The notes under the pieces are model-generated. The model was not told where the DNA came from and ran no database searches. It was given only the letters and a program-made list of their open reading frames with translations. The position numbers were made by a program, and so were the translations under genes. This document shows, in pieces, positions 35,051-43,560 of a stretch of 64,000 nt of DNA. Source of the stretch: Streptomyces sp. CB01201 (GTDB taxonomy: Bacteria > Actinomycetota > Actinomycetes > Streptomycetales > Streptomycetaceae). Positions within the stretch are counted from its first letter, which is position 1, and every line of letters begins with the position of its first letter. Location: contig NZ_NNBJ01000013.1 in the NCBI RefSeq assembly GCF_002803085.1, forward strand, positions 164,580-228,579. The letters are read 5' to 3'.

Positions 35051-35731
35051 CTACGGCTCGAACTTGTAGCCCAGGCCGCGGACCGTGACGAGGTAGCGCG
35101 GGGCGCCCGGGTCCGGCTCGATCTTGGCGCGCAGGCGCTTGACGTGGACGTCGAGCGTCTTGGTGTCGCCGACGTAGTCCGCGCCCCACACCCGGTCGAT
35201 GAGCTGCATACGGGTCAGCACCCGGCCCGCGTTGCGCAGGAGCATCTCCAGGAGGTCGAACTCCTTCAGCGGGAGGTCGACCTTGCCGCCGGAGACGGTG
35301 ACCACGTGCCGGTCGACGTCCATGCGGACCGGGCCCGCCTCCAGGGCGGCCGGGGTGACCTCCTCGGGCTCGCCGCGGCGGCGAAGGACCGCGCGGATGC
35401 GGGCCACCAGCTCGCGCGAGGAGAACGGCTTGGTGACGTAGTCGTCGGCTCCTATTTCCAGGCCCACGACCTTGTCGATCTCGCTGTCCTTCGCCGTCAC
35501 CATGATGACCGGGACGTTGGAGCGGCCGCGCAGCTGACGGCAGACCTCGGTGCCGGGCAGGCCGGGCAGCATCAGGTCGAGCAGGACCAGGTCGGCGCCG
35601 TTGCGCTCGAACTCGTCCAGGCCGTCGGGCCCGGTGGCCGCCACCGCGACCTCGAAGCCCTCCTTGCGGAGCATGTAGGACAGGGCGTCGCTGAAGGATT
35701 CCTCATCCTCGACGACGAGCACTCGGGTCAC
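35051..35731 (-). CDS. phoP: Phosphate response regulator PhoP
   Basis: The 226-residue OmpR-type regulator has receiver Asp52 (LVLLDLMLPGLPG), acidic EDE at 8-10 and Lys in DYVTKPFSSREL. A winged-helix domain follows (LPLKEFDLLEMLLRNAGRVLTR, TLDVHVKRLRAKIE, LVTVRGLGYKFE). It controls the Pho regulon and represses antibiotic production under phosphate limitation. GTG 35731 follows GGAGG and overlaps the phoR stop (GTGA at 35728-35731). Confidence 0.95.
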   Translation of the reverse strand: MTRVLVVEDEESFSDALSYMLRKEGFEVAVAATGPDGLDEFERNGADLVLLDLMLPGLPGTEVCRQLRGRSNVPVIMVTAKDSEIDKVVGLEIGADDYVTKPFSSRELVARIRAVLRRRGEPEEVTPAALEAGPVRMDVDRHVVTVSGGKVDLPLKEFDLLEMLLRNAGRVLTRMQLIDRVWGADYVGDTKTLDVHVKRLRAKIEPDPGAPRYLVTVRGLGYKFEP

Positions 35732-37008
35732 GGAAGGACCTCCGGGGCAGGAACTATGGCTGGTGAATGAGGCACAGCGGAACTGAAGGTCTCGTACGGG
35801 ACGTCGTCGTCCTCGTCGGCCGTGACCGGACCGCGCCCGGCCGAGGCGCGGTCGCGAACGGCGCCGGCTTCCGGCAGCCGCAGGGTGAAGGTGGAGCCCT
35901 GTCCCTCGGAGCTCCACACCGTGACCTCCCCGCCGTGCGAGGCGGCCACGTGCTTGACGATGGCGAGGCCCAGGCCCGTGCCTCCGGTGGCGCGGGAGCG
36001 GGCCGGGTCCACCCGGTAGAAGCGCTCGAAGATGCGCTCGCGGTCCTTCTCCGAGATGCCGATGCCCTGGTCGGTCACGGCGATCTCGATCAGGTCCCCA
36101 CCGGGTGCGGCGATGCGCCGCCCGGCGATGCCGACCCGGGTCCTGGCCGGCGAGTAGTTCACCGCGTTCTCGACCAGGTTGCCGAGGGCGGCGGCGAGCT
36201 GGCCGCGGTTGCCCCACACGTACAGGTCGGCGGTGCCGCCCGCGGCCATGGTGATCTGCTTGGTGGACGCGGTGTGCCGGGAGCGGTCGATGGCCTCGGC
36301 AACGAGTTCGTCGACGCGGACCGGCTCGGCGTCCTCCAGCGGGTCGTCGTTCTGGACCCGGGAGAGGTCGATGAGCTCCTGGACCAGGTTGGTGAGCCGG
36401 GTCGCCTCGATCTGCATCCGGCCGGCGAAGCGGGTGACCGCCTCGGGGTCGTCCGAGGCGTCCATGACGGCCTCGGACAGCAGCGAGAGCGCCCCGGTCG
36501 GGGTCTTGAGCTCATGGCTGACGTTGGCCACGAAGTCACGCCGTACGGCTTCGATGCGGCGGGCCTCGGTGAGGTCCTCCACCAGGAGCAGCACGAGCCG
36601 GGAGCCGAGCGGGGCGACCCGGGCGGAGACCGCGAGGGCCTCGCCGCGGCCGGTGCCGCGCCGGGGCAGGTCGAGCTCGACCTGCCGTATCTCGCCGTCG
36701 CGCCGGGTGTCGCGGGCCATGTGCAGCATGGGCTCGACGGCCAGCTTGCCGCCCCTGACCAGGCCGAGCGCGTACGCCGCCGAGCTGGCCTTGACCACCG
36801 AGTCGCTCTCGTCGAGGACGACCGCGGAGGAACGCAGCACGGAGAGGACCGTGTCCACGCCCGGGGGCAGTACCGCGTCGGTGTGCAGGGAGGTCCGCGT
36901 GGGCCGCGCCTGGTCGCGCTCGCTCCAGCGGAACGCCAGCATGGCGATCACGCCGGTGCACACCCCGGCGATCGCTGCCAATGCGGCGACCGCCGCGTTC
37001 ACGTCCAT
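35728..37008 (-). CDS. phoR: Phosphate sensor kinase PhoR (SenX3-like)
   Basis: The 426-residue kinase has one N-terminal membrane helix (VAALAAIAGVCTGVIAMLAF), a PAS-like region at 50-150, phospho-acceptor His165 in FVANVSHELKTP and N-box NLVENAVNYSP. The later ATP-site motifs are TDQGIGISEKDRERIFERFYRVD and GGTGLGLAIVKHV. TAACCT ends 6 nt before the ATG, so the phoR-phoP transcript is probably leaderless. A PHO box lies upstream, allowing autoactivation. It is divergent from phoU. Confidence 0.95.
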   Translation of the reverse strand: MDVNAAVAALAAIAGVCTGVIAMLAFRWSERDQARPTRTSLHTDAVLPPGVDTVLSVLRSSAVVLDESDSVVKASSAAYALGLVRGGKLAVEPMLHMARDTRRDGEIRQVELDLPRRGTGRGEALAVSARVAPLGSRLVLLLVEDLTEARRIEAVRRDFVANVSHELKTPTGALSLLSEAVMDASDDPEAVTRFAGRMQIEATRLTNLVQELIDLSRVQNDDPLEDAEPVRVDELVAEAIDRSRHTASTKQITMAAGGTADLYVWGNRGQLAAALGNLVENAVNYSPARTRVGIAGRRIAAPGGDLIEIAVTDQGIGISEKDRERIFERFYRVDPARSRATGGTGLGLAIVKHVAASHGGEVTVWSSEGQGSTFTLRLPEAGAVRDRASAGRGPVTADEDDDVPYETFSSAVPHSPAIVPAPEVLP

Positions 37009-37014
37009 GCACCC

Positions 37015-37020
37015 AGGTTA
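37015..37020 (-). promoter_or_regulatory. -10 hexamer TAACCT of phoR-phoP
   Basis: It ends 6 nt before the phoR ATG, predicting a leaderless mRNA. Confidence 0.5.
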
Positions 37021-37081
37021 TGCGGCGCCACCGACACTCTCCCAGCCAAATGGGTGGCCGCTCGAACGTTCGTCGCCCAGA

Positions 37082-37114
37082 GTTCACCGAGGTGATAGTG
37101 CCGGTTCACTTCCT
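37082..37114 (+). promoter_or_regulatory. PHO box (11-bp direct repeats)
   Basis: GTTCACCGAGG at 37082 and GTTCACTTCCT at 37104 are in register with an 11-bp period around a degenerate middle unit; a further GTTCGTC lies at 37068. Streptomyces PhoP is known to bind such GTTCACC-type repeats. The site sits between phoR and phoU, where autoregulation is established in S. coelicolor. Confidence 0.7.
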
Positions 37115-37206
37115 GTGGCCGAATCGGACGCGTACGGGACGGACCGTGGGAGCGTGGGGGTCACAGCACCCCCGGCCCCCCGAGACCGTTGTAGAGAGGG
37201 ACACCC

Positions 37207-37884
37207 ATGCGGGACGCGTACCACGAGGAACTGGACTCGATCGGCGAGGGCCTGGTCGAAATGGCCCGCCTTGTCGGGTCGGCGATCGGGCGCGCCACCA
37301 CGGCCATGCTCGACGCCGACCTCAAGCTCGCCGAGAGCGTGATCGCGGCCGACCAGAAGGTCGACGACCTCCAGCACGATCTGGAGGCCCGCGCGATAGC
37401 CCTGCTGGCCCGCCAGCAGCCGGTCGCCACCGATCTGCGGATCGTGGTGACCTCCCTGCGGATGAGCGCCGACCTGGAGCGCTCGGGCGACCTCGCCCAG
37501 CACGTGGCGAAGCTGACCCGGCTGCGCTACCCGGAGCGTGCCGTACCGCACGACCTGCACGCCACCATCCTGGAGATGGGCCAGCTCGCCCAGCGCCTGA
37601 TGGCCAAGGCGGCCGAGGTCATCATCACCAAGGACGTCGACCTGGCCCTCCAACTGGAGCAGGACGACGACGAGATGGACCTGCTGCACCGCACGCTCTT
37701 CCAGCACCTGATGGACGACCGCTGGAAGCACGGCATCGAGACGGCCGTCGACGTGACGCTGCTCGGCCGCTACTACGAGCGCTTCGCGGACCACGCGGTG
37801 TCGGTCGCCAAGCGCGTGGTCTACCTGGTCACCGGCGAGCACGCCGACGACCTCCAGCCGCCCGCGCAGGTCGAGGGGGCCTGA
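37207..37884 (+). CDS. phoU: Phosphate signalling regulator PhoU
   Basis: The 225-residue protein is built of two three-helix PhoU bundles: MRDAYHEELDSIGEGLVEMARLVG, ADLERSGDLAQHVAKLTRL, then YYERFADHAVSVAKRVVYLVTGEH, with the two ExxxD metal motifs. In other bacteria PhoU restrains PhoR when phosphate is plentiful. GAGAGGGAC precedes the ATG. It is divergent from phoR-phoP across a PHO box. Confidence 0.94.
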   Translation: MRDAYHEELDSIGEGLVEMARLVGSAIGRATTAMLDADLKLAESVIAADQKVDDLQHDLEARAIALLARQQPVATDLRIVVTSLRMSADLERSGDLAQHVAKLTRLRYPERAVPHDLHATILEMGQLAQRLMAKAAEVIITKDVDLALQLEQDDDEMDLLHRTLFQHLMDDRWKHGIETAVDVTLLGRYYERFADHAVSVAKRVVYLVTGEHADDLQPPAQVEGA

Positions 37885-38034
37885 CCTCCGCCGTCCGGCC
37901 GGCCCTCCGGCCACCGGCCGGACTCCGGGGAGCGCCCTCAACAAGCTTGCGCACATGCGCCGTTGATGCGCCCGCCCCAGTGGGCATGCAATGGGCGAAG
38001 GCTCGTTGCGGCTGCCTACCCCCGGGAGGGACCC

Positions 38035-38184
38035 ATGGCCGATTCACCCACGACCGAACCACGTCAGGAAGCACCCGTCACACCTGTCGAAGTGATCCGG
38101 CTTCCCCTGATCGGCGCGTGCGGCTGCGGCTCCGGCTGCGGCTGCGGCTGCCAGTCGGGCGCGCCCTGCCAGTGCGGCGGCTGA
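38035..38184 (+). CDS. 49-residue cysteine-rich peptide
   Basis: The ATG at 38035 follows GGGAGGG at ideal spacing. The first 28 residues are polar and end in EVIRLPLIG. The rest is ACGCGSGCGCGCQSGAPCQC, with seven cysteines in CxC and CxxC spacing, followed by GG. This is metallothionein-like and could bind Cu, Zn or Fe, or be a precursor peptide; there is no export signal. It lies 150 bp after phoU on the same strand and ends at a strong terminator. I do not know a characterised homologue. Confidence 0.7.
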   Translation: MADSPTTEPRQEAPVTPVEVIRLPLIGACGCGSGCGCGCQSGAPCQCGG

Positions 38185-38203
38185 CCCAACGGGACCGGCA
38201 GTC

Positions 38204-38237
38204 GAAGGGCCCCGCCCGGTTCCGGGCGGGGCCCTTC
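38204..38237 (+). terminator. Strong hairpin after the Cys-rich peptide
   Basis: A perfect 16-bp stem, GAAGGGCCCCGCCCGG and its complement around TT, lies 20 bp after the stop codon. Confidence 0.88.
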
Positions 38238-38260
38238 ACATGCTCAGCGCGCGACGGGGG

Positions 38261-38674
38261 TCACTTCACGGTGACGGTGACCGTCGGCGAGACGACCTCG
38301 TCGTACTTGATCCGCAGGTCCTGCTTGCCCTTGTCGTTGAGCTTGGCGTCGAGGGAGTAACTGCTGCCCTGCTTGACCACGGCGCTGGCCTGCAAGGTCG
38401 TCCACTTGCTCCCCTTCTTGTGCTGGAGCACGACCTTGGTGCCTATGGGCAGGCCCTTGGTGCGGCCCGTGAAGGTCACCTTGTCGCCGGCCTTCACCGA
38501 CGTGGACGAGGCCTTCACGGTGATCGAGCCGGCCATCTTGGACGCGGACGGACTCGGCTTGGGGCTGGCGGCGGCCGAGGCGAAGGTGCCGGCGGCTCCG
38601 GCGGACAGCAGGGCGGCGGACAGCGCACCGGCGGCGAAGGTACGGACACAGCGGTTGCGCAGGGTGGTGTTCAC
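38261..38674 (-). CDS. Secreted beta-sandwich protein
   Basis: The 137-residue product has a signal peptide (VNTTLRNRCVRTFAAGALSAALLSAG, cut near AASA). An Ser/Pro linker and one Ig-like domain follow (ITVKASSTSVKAGDKVTFTGRTKGLPIGTKVVLQHKKGSKWTTL). The pattern resembles bacterial Ig/Big-type or calcium-dependent surface repeat domains. GTG 38674 follows GGGAG by 8 nt. The function is unknown; it is probably extracellular or wall-associated. Confidence 0.78.
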   Translation of the reverse strand: MNTTLRNRCVRTFAAGALSAALLSAGAAGTFASAAASPKPSPSASKMAGSITVKASSTSVKAGDKVTFTGRTKGLPIGTKVVLQHKKGSKWTTLQASAVVKQGSSYSLDAKLNDKGKQDLRIKYDEVVSPTVTVTVK

Positions 38675-38842
38675 GATCTGGACTCCCGTCTTGGCGGACT
38701 CCCCCAGGAAACGCAGTTCACCACTTCGGGCGAAATGCACCTTTCGAGGTTCGAGGCTATCCACGGAGTCGCGATACGGCGACCGGAGGGTGCCGGGGCC
38801 GTGACGGTACGTAATCGTCGACCGGCTCGTGGCCACACAACG

Positions 38843-38882
38843 CGAGCCCCCTGCCACCGAGGGAACGGCGGCAGGGGGCTCG
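38843..38882 (-). terminator. gpmA terminator hairpin
   Basis: CGAGCCCCCTGCC pairs with GGCAGGGGGCTCG (13 bp, 14-nt loop), 76 bp beyond the gpmA stop. Confidence 0.8.
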
Positions 38883-38957
38883 ACGGGCGCGAGGCACGCG
38901 CCAAGTGGGGCGGGGCGGATGCCGGCTGGCGCGCCTGGGCGCCAGGTGGGGCTTCGG

Positions 38958-39716
38958 CTACTTCTTGCCCTGGTTCTTGACCGCCTCGATCGCGGCGGCG
39001 GCCGCGTCCGGGTCCAGGTAGGTGCCGCCCGGCTTGACCGGCTTGAAGTCGGCGTCGAGCTCGTACACCAGCGGGATGCCGGTCGGGATGTTCAGGCCCG
39101 CGATGTCCGCGTCGGAGATGCCGTCGAGGTGCTTGACCAGCGCGCGCAGCGAGTTGCCGTGGGCGGCGATCAGGACGGTCTTGCCGTCGAGCAGGTCCGG
39201 GACGATGCCGTCGTACCAGTACGGCAACATGCGCGTGACGACGTCCTTGAGGCACTCGGTCTGCGGGCGCAGCTCCGGCGGGATCGTCGCGTAACGGGCG
39301 TCGTCGCTCTGCGAGAACTCCGTGCCGTCCTCAAGGGCGGGCGGCGGGGTGTCGTACGAGCGGCGCCACAGCATGAACTGCTCCTCGCCGAACTCGGCGA
39401 GCGTCTGCGCCTTGTCCTTGCCCTGGAGCGCGCCGTAGTGGCGCTCGTTCAGGCGCCAGCTGCGGTGCACCGGGATCCAGTGGCGGTCCGCGGACTCCAG
39501 CGCGAGCTGGGCGGTGCGGATGGCGCGCTTCTGGAGGGAGGTGTGCAGCACGTCGGGGAGCAGGCCGGCGTCCTTGAGCAGCTCACCGCCGCGCGCCGCC
39601 TCCTTCTCGCCCTTCGGCGTGAGGTTGACGTCCACCCACCCGGTGAACAGGTTCTTCTCGTTCCACTCGCTCTCGCCGTGGCGGAGCAGGATCAGCTTGT
39701 ACGGTGCGTCGGCCAT
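38958..39716 (-). CDS. gpmA: 2,3-bisphosphoglycerate-dependent phosphoglycerate mutase
   Basis: The 252-residue glycolytic enzyme has the phospho-His motif LLRHGESEWNEKNLFTGW (His13), SWRLNERHYGALQGKDKAQ with the catalytic Glu, and the second catalytic histidine in VLIAAHGNSLRALVKHL. It is full length for dPGM. The ATG at 39716 has TAGGCT ending 7 nt upstream. Confidence 0.95.
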   Translation of the reverse strand: MADAPYKLILLRHGESEWNEKNLFTGWVDVNLTPKGEKEAARGGELLKDAGLLPDVLHTSLQKRAIRTAQLALESADRHWIPVHRSWRLNERHYGALQGKDKAQTLAEFGEEQFMLWRRSYDTPPPALEDGTEFSQSDDARYATIPPELRPQTECLKDVVTRMLPYWYDGIVPDLLDGKTVLIAAHGNSLRALVKHLDGISDADIAGLNIPTGIPLVYELDADFKPVKPGGTYLDPDAAAAAIEAVKNQGKK

Positions 39717-39723
39717 GCGTCCG

Positions 39724-39729
39724 AGCCTA
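39724..39729 (-). promoter_or_regulatory. -10 hexamer TAGGCT, leaderless promoter
   Basis: It ends 7 nt before the gpmA ATG at 39716. Confidence 0.48.
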
Positions 39730-39955
39730 ATCGACGTTCCGGGGCCCTCGCGCGCGCAGGGACCAAGGTCCCGGGCCCGTCTCGATTGACGGACGCCGTC
39801 AATTCACTGGCCCCCGGAACCGGGCCACTTGTAACGTGCGGGCATCTGTTGCACCACTTACAGCAGCAGGCGTTGCGCCACTGCACCACCGCACACCGCA
39901 CACCGCACCACCGCACCATCGCCATCAGCAGAGCCACAGTTCCGGGGGAAGCCGT

Positions 39956-41254
39956 ATGTCCGTCGCCAGTCTGAGACGCGCCGCACGAGAGACCGTCTCG
40001 GGGCTGCCCCGGGAATTCTGGTGGCTGTGGACCAGCACGCTGATCAACCGGCTCGGGGCCTTCGTCGCCACTTTCATGGCGCTCTACCTCACCCTGGACC
40101 GGGGCTATTCGGCCTCGTACGCGGGACTTGTGGCCTCGCTGCACGGGCTCGGCGGGGTCGTCTCCTCGATCGGCGGCGGCATCATGACCGACCGCCTCGG
40201 CCGCCGGCCCACCCTCGTCATCGCCCAGACGGCGACGGCCTTCTCCGTGGCGCTGCTCGGCTTCATGACGGACCCGGTGGCGATCGCGGGCGTGGCCTTC
40301 CTCGTCGGCATGGCGAGCAACGCGTCGCGCCCCGCGGTGCAGGCGATGATGGCGGACATCGTGCGGCCCGAGGACCGGGTGCGGGCGTTCTCCCTCAACT
40401 ACTGGGCGATCAACCTGGGGTTCGCCGTCTCCTCGATGGCAGCGGGGTTCATCGCGCAGTACAGCTACCTGGCCGGCTTCCTCGGCGAGGCGGCGCTGAC
40501 CCTGGTCTGCGCGATCGTGGTGTTCCTCAAGCTGCCCGAGTCGCGCCCGCAGCGCACGGCCGAGGAGAAGGTGACGGAGCCCCAGGTCGGCATCGGTACG
40601 GTGCTGCGCGACGGCCGCTTCATGGGAGTGGTCGGCCTGTCCTTCCTCATCTCCCTCATCTTCCAACAGGGTTACGTGGGCCTGCCGGTCGCGATGGGCA
40701 CGGACGGGTTCTCCAGCGCGGACTTCGGTCTGGCCATCGCGGTGAACGGCATCCTGATCGTGGCGGTCCAGATCCCCGTCACCCGCTACATCCAGCACCG
40801 CGACCCGCGCCGTCTGCTGGTCGTCTCGGCGCTGCTCGCGGGCTACGGCTTCGGCCTGACGGCGTTCGCCGGTTCGGTCGCGGTGTACGCGCTGACGATC
40901 TGCGTCTGGACCCTGGCCGAAATCGTCAACGCCCCTACCCAGACGGGCCTGGTGGTCCGCCTCTCCCCCACCCACGGCCGGGGCCGCTACCAGGGCGTCT
41001 ACACGATGTCCTGGTCAGTGGCAGCGCTGGTCGCTCCGCTGATGTCGGGTTACGTCATCGACCACTTCGGGGCGGAGTGGCTGTGGGGCACGTGTGCGGT
41101 TCTGGGGACGGTGACGGCGTTGGGGTACTGGGGGTTGATGCGGAGCCTGCCGACGGAGGGGACGGCGGAGGCGGCGAGCGCGGGGGCAGTGGCGTCGCCG
41201 GTGGAGGTGGAGGTGGCGGTGCCGGTGCCGGTTCGGGCGGACTCTGCGGTGTGA
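39956..41254 (+). CDS. Major facilitator superfamily transporter
   Basis: The 432-residue protein has 12 predicted membrane helices and the MFS loop motif GGIMTDRLGRRPTLVIAQ between helices 2 and 3, with INRLGAFVATFMALYL as helix 1. The overall pattern resembles drug/multidrug exporters of the DHA type. The substrate is unknown. A low-complexity Ala/Val/Glu tail follows helix 12. The ATG at 39956 follows GGGGGAA. Upstream (39885-39925) is a short CACCGCA-type simple repeat. Confidence 0.88.
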   Translation: MSVASLRRAARETVSGLPREFWWLWTSTLINRLGAFVATFMALYLTLDRGYSASYAGLVASLHGLGGVVSSIGGGIMTDRLGRRPTLVIAQTATAFSVALLGFMTDPVAIAGVAFLVGMASNASRPAVQAMMADIVRPEDRVRAFSLNYWAINLGFAVSSMAAGFIAQYSYLAGFLGEAALTLVCAIVVFLKLPESRPQRTAEEKVTEPQVGIGTVLRDGRFMGVVGLSFLISLIFQQGYVGLPVAMGTDGFSSADFGLAIAVNGILIVAVQIPVTRYIQHRDPRRLLVVSALLAGYGFGLTAFAGSVAVYALTICVWTLAEIVNAPTQTGLVVRLSPTHGRGRYQGVYTMSWSVAALVAPLMSGYVIDHFGAEWLWGTCAVLGTVTALGYWGLMRSLPTEGTAEAASAGAVASPVEVEVAVPVPVRADSAV

Positions 41255-41365
41255 GGGGCGAGCCCCTCAGGGGGTCTGGGGCGGAGCCCCAGGGGCCGGA
41301 ACCCTCCAACCCCGAGCAACGGGCGGGCGGTTGGGAAACCCCCGGGGTCCGGGGCGGAGCCCCGG
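41253..41365. repeat. Array of three GC-rich hairpins after the MFS gene
   Basis: GAGGGGC-GA-GCCCCTC (41253-41268) overlaps the stop codon. CTGGGGC-GGA-GCCCCAG (41276-41292) and CCGGGGC-GGA-GCCCCGG (41349-41365) share the same GGGGCGGAGCCCC core. The latter two are a dispersed Streptomyces element type; the first probably terminates transcription. Confidence 0.75.
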
Positions 41366-41415
41366 GGGCCGCACCCTCGACCCTGCGCATACGGGCAGGC
41401 GGGCGGGAAAACCCC

Positions 41416-41904
41416 CTACCCCGCCTCCCCCGTGACCCGCCCAAACGCCTCCAGGTTCCGCGTAGATTCCCCCCGGGCCACCCGCCACGCGTACTCCCGC
41501 CGGATCGCGGACGCGAACCCCATCTCCAGCAGGGTGTTGAAGGAACCGTCCGCCTCCTCCAGGACGACCCCGAGCAGCCGGTCGAGCTCCTCCGGCGTGA
41601 CGGCGGCGAGCGGAACCTTGCCGGCCAGGTACACGTCCCCGAGGCGGTCGACCGCGTAACTCACGCCGTACAGACGGAGGTTGCGCTCCAGGAGCCAGCG
41701 ATGCACGGCCGGCTCGTTCTCGTCGGGGTGGCGCACCACGAACGCGTTCACGGAGAGGGCGTGCGCCCCGACCCGCAGCGAGCAGGTCGTGGAGAGCTTG
41801 CGGGTGCCCGGCAGCGTCACCACGTACGCGCCCGGCTCCGGGGACTCCCACGAGAGCTCCGCGTCCTTGAGCGCCGCTTCGATGACCTGCCGCACGTCAG
41901 CCAT
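41416..41904 (-). CDS. YbjN-domain protein
   Basis: The 162-residue protein has the YbjN/type III chaperone-like fold (MADVRQVIEAALKDAELSWESPEPGAYVVTLPG, NAFVVRHPDENEPAVHRWLLERNLRLYGVSYAVDRLGDVYL). Actinobacterial members sit beside mshA, as here, but have no firm function. TAGGCT ends 6 nt before the ATG, predicting a leaderless mRNA. Confidence 0.88.
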   Translation of the reverse strand: MADVRQVIEAALKDAELSWESPEPGAYVVTLPGTRKLSTTCSLRVGAHALSVNAFVVRHPDENEPAVHRWLLERNLRLYGVSYAVDRLGDVYLAGKVPLAAVTPEELDRLLGVVLEEADGSFNTLLEMGFASAIRREYAWRVARGESTRNLEAFGRVTGEAG

Positions 41905-41910
41905 GCCGCG

Positions 41911-41916
41911 AGCCTA
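41911..41916 (-). promoter_or_regulatory. -10 hexamer TAGGCT, leaderless promoter
   Basis: It ends 6 nt before the ATG at 41904 of the YbjN gene. Confidence 0.45.
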
Positions 41917-42002
41917 CGCGAAGCGCCCGGCCCCGGCCGGGGCACCTGGCCGCCGCGCGAGCGCGCCCACCTCGACCGCACTGCCACACCACCGCAAGCA
42001 CC

Positions 42003-43343
42003 TCAACCGTGCGACCGCACCCGCCGCCGGTGCTCCTGCATCGCCGCCGTGTACACGTCCGCCGTCGCCGCCGCGGCCGTGCCCCAGCCGAAGGACTGCG
42101 CGTGCCGGGCGGCCGCGCCGCCCATGCGCTCCACCAGCGCCGGCTCCTCGACGAAGCGGTACAGCGCGGCCGCGTAGTCCTTGGGGTCGTGACCCCGGAC
42201 GAGGAAGCCCGTCGAGCCGTCCCGTACCGCCACCGGAAGCCCGCCGACCGAGGCCGCGACCACCGGCGTCCCGGCCGCCTGCGCCTCGATGGCGACCAGG
42301 CCGAACGACTCGCTGTACGAGGGCATGACCAGGACGGACGCCGCCCGGAACCAGTCCGCGAGCCGGTCCTGGCCGACCGGCGGCTTGAACCGTACGACGT
42401 CGCCGACGCCGAGCTTGGCCGCCAGCTTCTGGAGGCCCTCCGGCTTGGCCAGGCCGCTCCCCGACGGCCCGCCCACGATCGGCACGATCATCCGCGAACG
42501 CAGCGAGGGGTCGCGGTCCAGGAGCTCGGCCGCCGCGCGCAGCAGGATGTCCGGCGCCTTGAGGGGCTGTATGCGGCCCGCGAAGAGCGGAACGAAGGCG
42601 TCCCGCGGCAAGCCGAGCCGGTCGCGTGCGGCGGTGCGTCCGTCGGCCGGGCGGAAGCGGTCGAGGTTCACGCCGGGGTGGACGACGGCGACCTTGCCGG
42701 GCTCGGCGTCGTAGAAGCGGACGAGTTCGTCGGCCTCCTCGGCGGTGTTGGCGATCAGGCGGTCCGCCGCGTTCACGATCTGCGTCTCGCCGATGACCCG
42801 CGCGGCCGGTTCGGGGGTGTCACCCTCGGCGAGCGCCGCGTTCTTGACCTTGGCCATGGTGTGCATGGCGTGCACGAGCGGCACGCCCCAGCGTTGGGCG
42901 GCGAGCCAGCCGACGTGTCCGGAGAGCCAGTAGTGGGAGTGGACCAGGTCGTAGTAGCCCGGCCGGTGGCGTGCCCAGGCCGTCATCACGCCGTGCGTGA
43001 ACGCACAGAGCTGCGCGGGCAGCTCCTCCTTGGCGAGGCCCTCGTACGGCCCCGCGTCGATGTGCCGCACGAGGACGCCGGGCGACATCTCCACGGCGGG
43101 AGCGAGCCCGCCCGTGGTGGCCCGGGTGAAGATCTCGACCTCGATGTTGATCGCGGCGAGGCGCTTGGCGAGCTCGACGATGTACACGTTCATGCCGCCC
43201 GCGTCGCCCGTACCCGGCTGGTGCAGCGGCGAGGTGTGGACGCTGAGCATGGCGACGCGCCGGGGCTTGCGGTGGCCGCCGGGCAGCCGGAGCCTGGGCG
43301 GCCCCGCCAGGGTGCCGGCGAACCGGGACACGTACTGGCTCAC
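42003..43343 (-). CDS. mshA: D-inositol-3-phosphate glycosyltransferase MshA
   Basis: The 446-residue GT4-family enzyme starts mycothiol synthesis by joining GlcNAc to inositol phosphate. It has RRVAMLSVHTSPLHQPGTGDAGGMNVYIVELAKRL, HSHYWLSG, PLFAGRIQPLKAPDILLRA and ESFGLVAIEAQAAGTPVVAA with the EX7E motif. GTG 43343 follows GAGGAGG by 8 nt and gives the family N-terminus. Two near-identical 24-25-bp copies lie directly upstream. Confidence 0.94.
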   Translation of the reverse strand: MSQYVSRFAGTLAGPPRLRLPGGHRKPRRVAMLSVHTSPLHQPGTGDAGGMNVYIVELAKRLAAINIEVEIFTRATTGGLAPAVEMSPGVLVRHIDAGPYEGLAKEELPAQLCAFTHGVMTAWARHRPGYYDLVHSHYWLSGHVGWLAAQRWGVPLVHAMHTMAKVKNAALAEGDTPEPAARVIGETQIVNAADRLIANTAEEADELVRFYDAEPGKVAVVHPGVNLDRFRPADGRTAARDRLGLPRDAFVPLFAGRIQPLKAPDILLRAAAELLDRDPSLRSRMIVPIVGGPSGSGLAKPEGLQKLAAKLGVGDVVRFKPPVGQDRLADWFRAASVLVMPSYSESFGLVAIEAQAAGTPVVAASVGGLPVAVRDGSTGFLVRGHDPKDYAAALYRFVEEPALVERMGGAAARHAQSFGWGTAAAATADVYTAAMQEHRRRVRSHG

Positions 43344-43361
43344 GTCGAGGGCCTCCTCGGC

Positions 43362-43410
43362 TCGGGGCACTGCCTTGGGACGCGGATCGGGGCACTGCCT
43401 GTGACGCGGA
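43362..43410. repeat. Tandem duplication upstream of mshA
   Basis: TCGGGGCACTGCCT plus CGCGGA occurs at 43362-43386 and 43387-43410, differing only in a 4-5-nt middle. Confidence 0.85.
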
Positions 43411-43548
43411 TCGGGCATGCGGGACGCCCCTCCAAAGCCCCGAACACCGGAACCCGCCCTTTCATTTCCACTTTGCCAAAATGTTGCCGGACCCGCCGGG
43501 GCGCCGCTTGCGCGACCCCGGACCGGCCGGTCACCGGCTTGCGCCGCC

Positions 43549-43554
43549 TACCCT
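43549..43554 (+). promoter_or_regulatory. -10 hexamer TACCCT, leaderless promoter
   Basis: It ends 6 nt before the ATG at 43561. Confidence 0.48.
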
Positions 43555-43560
43555 CGTCCC

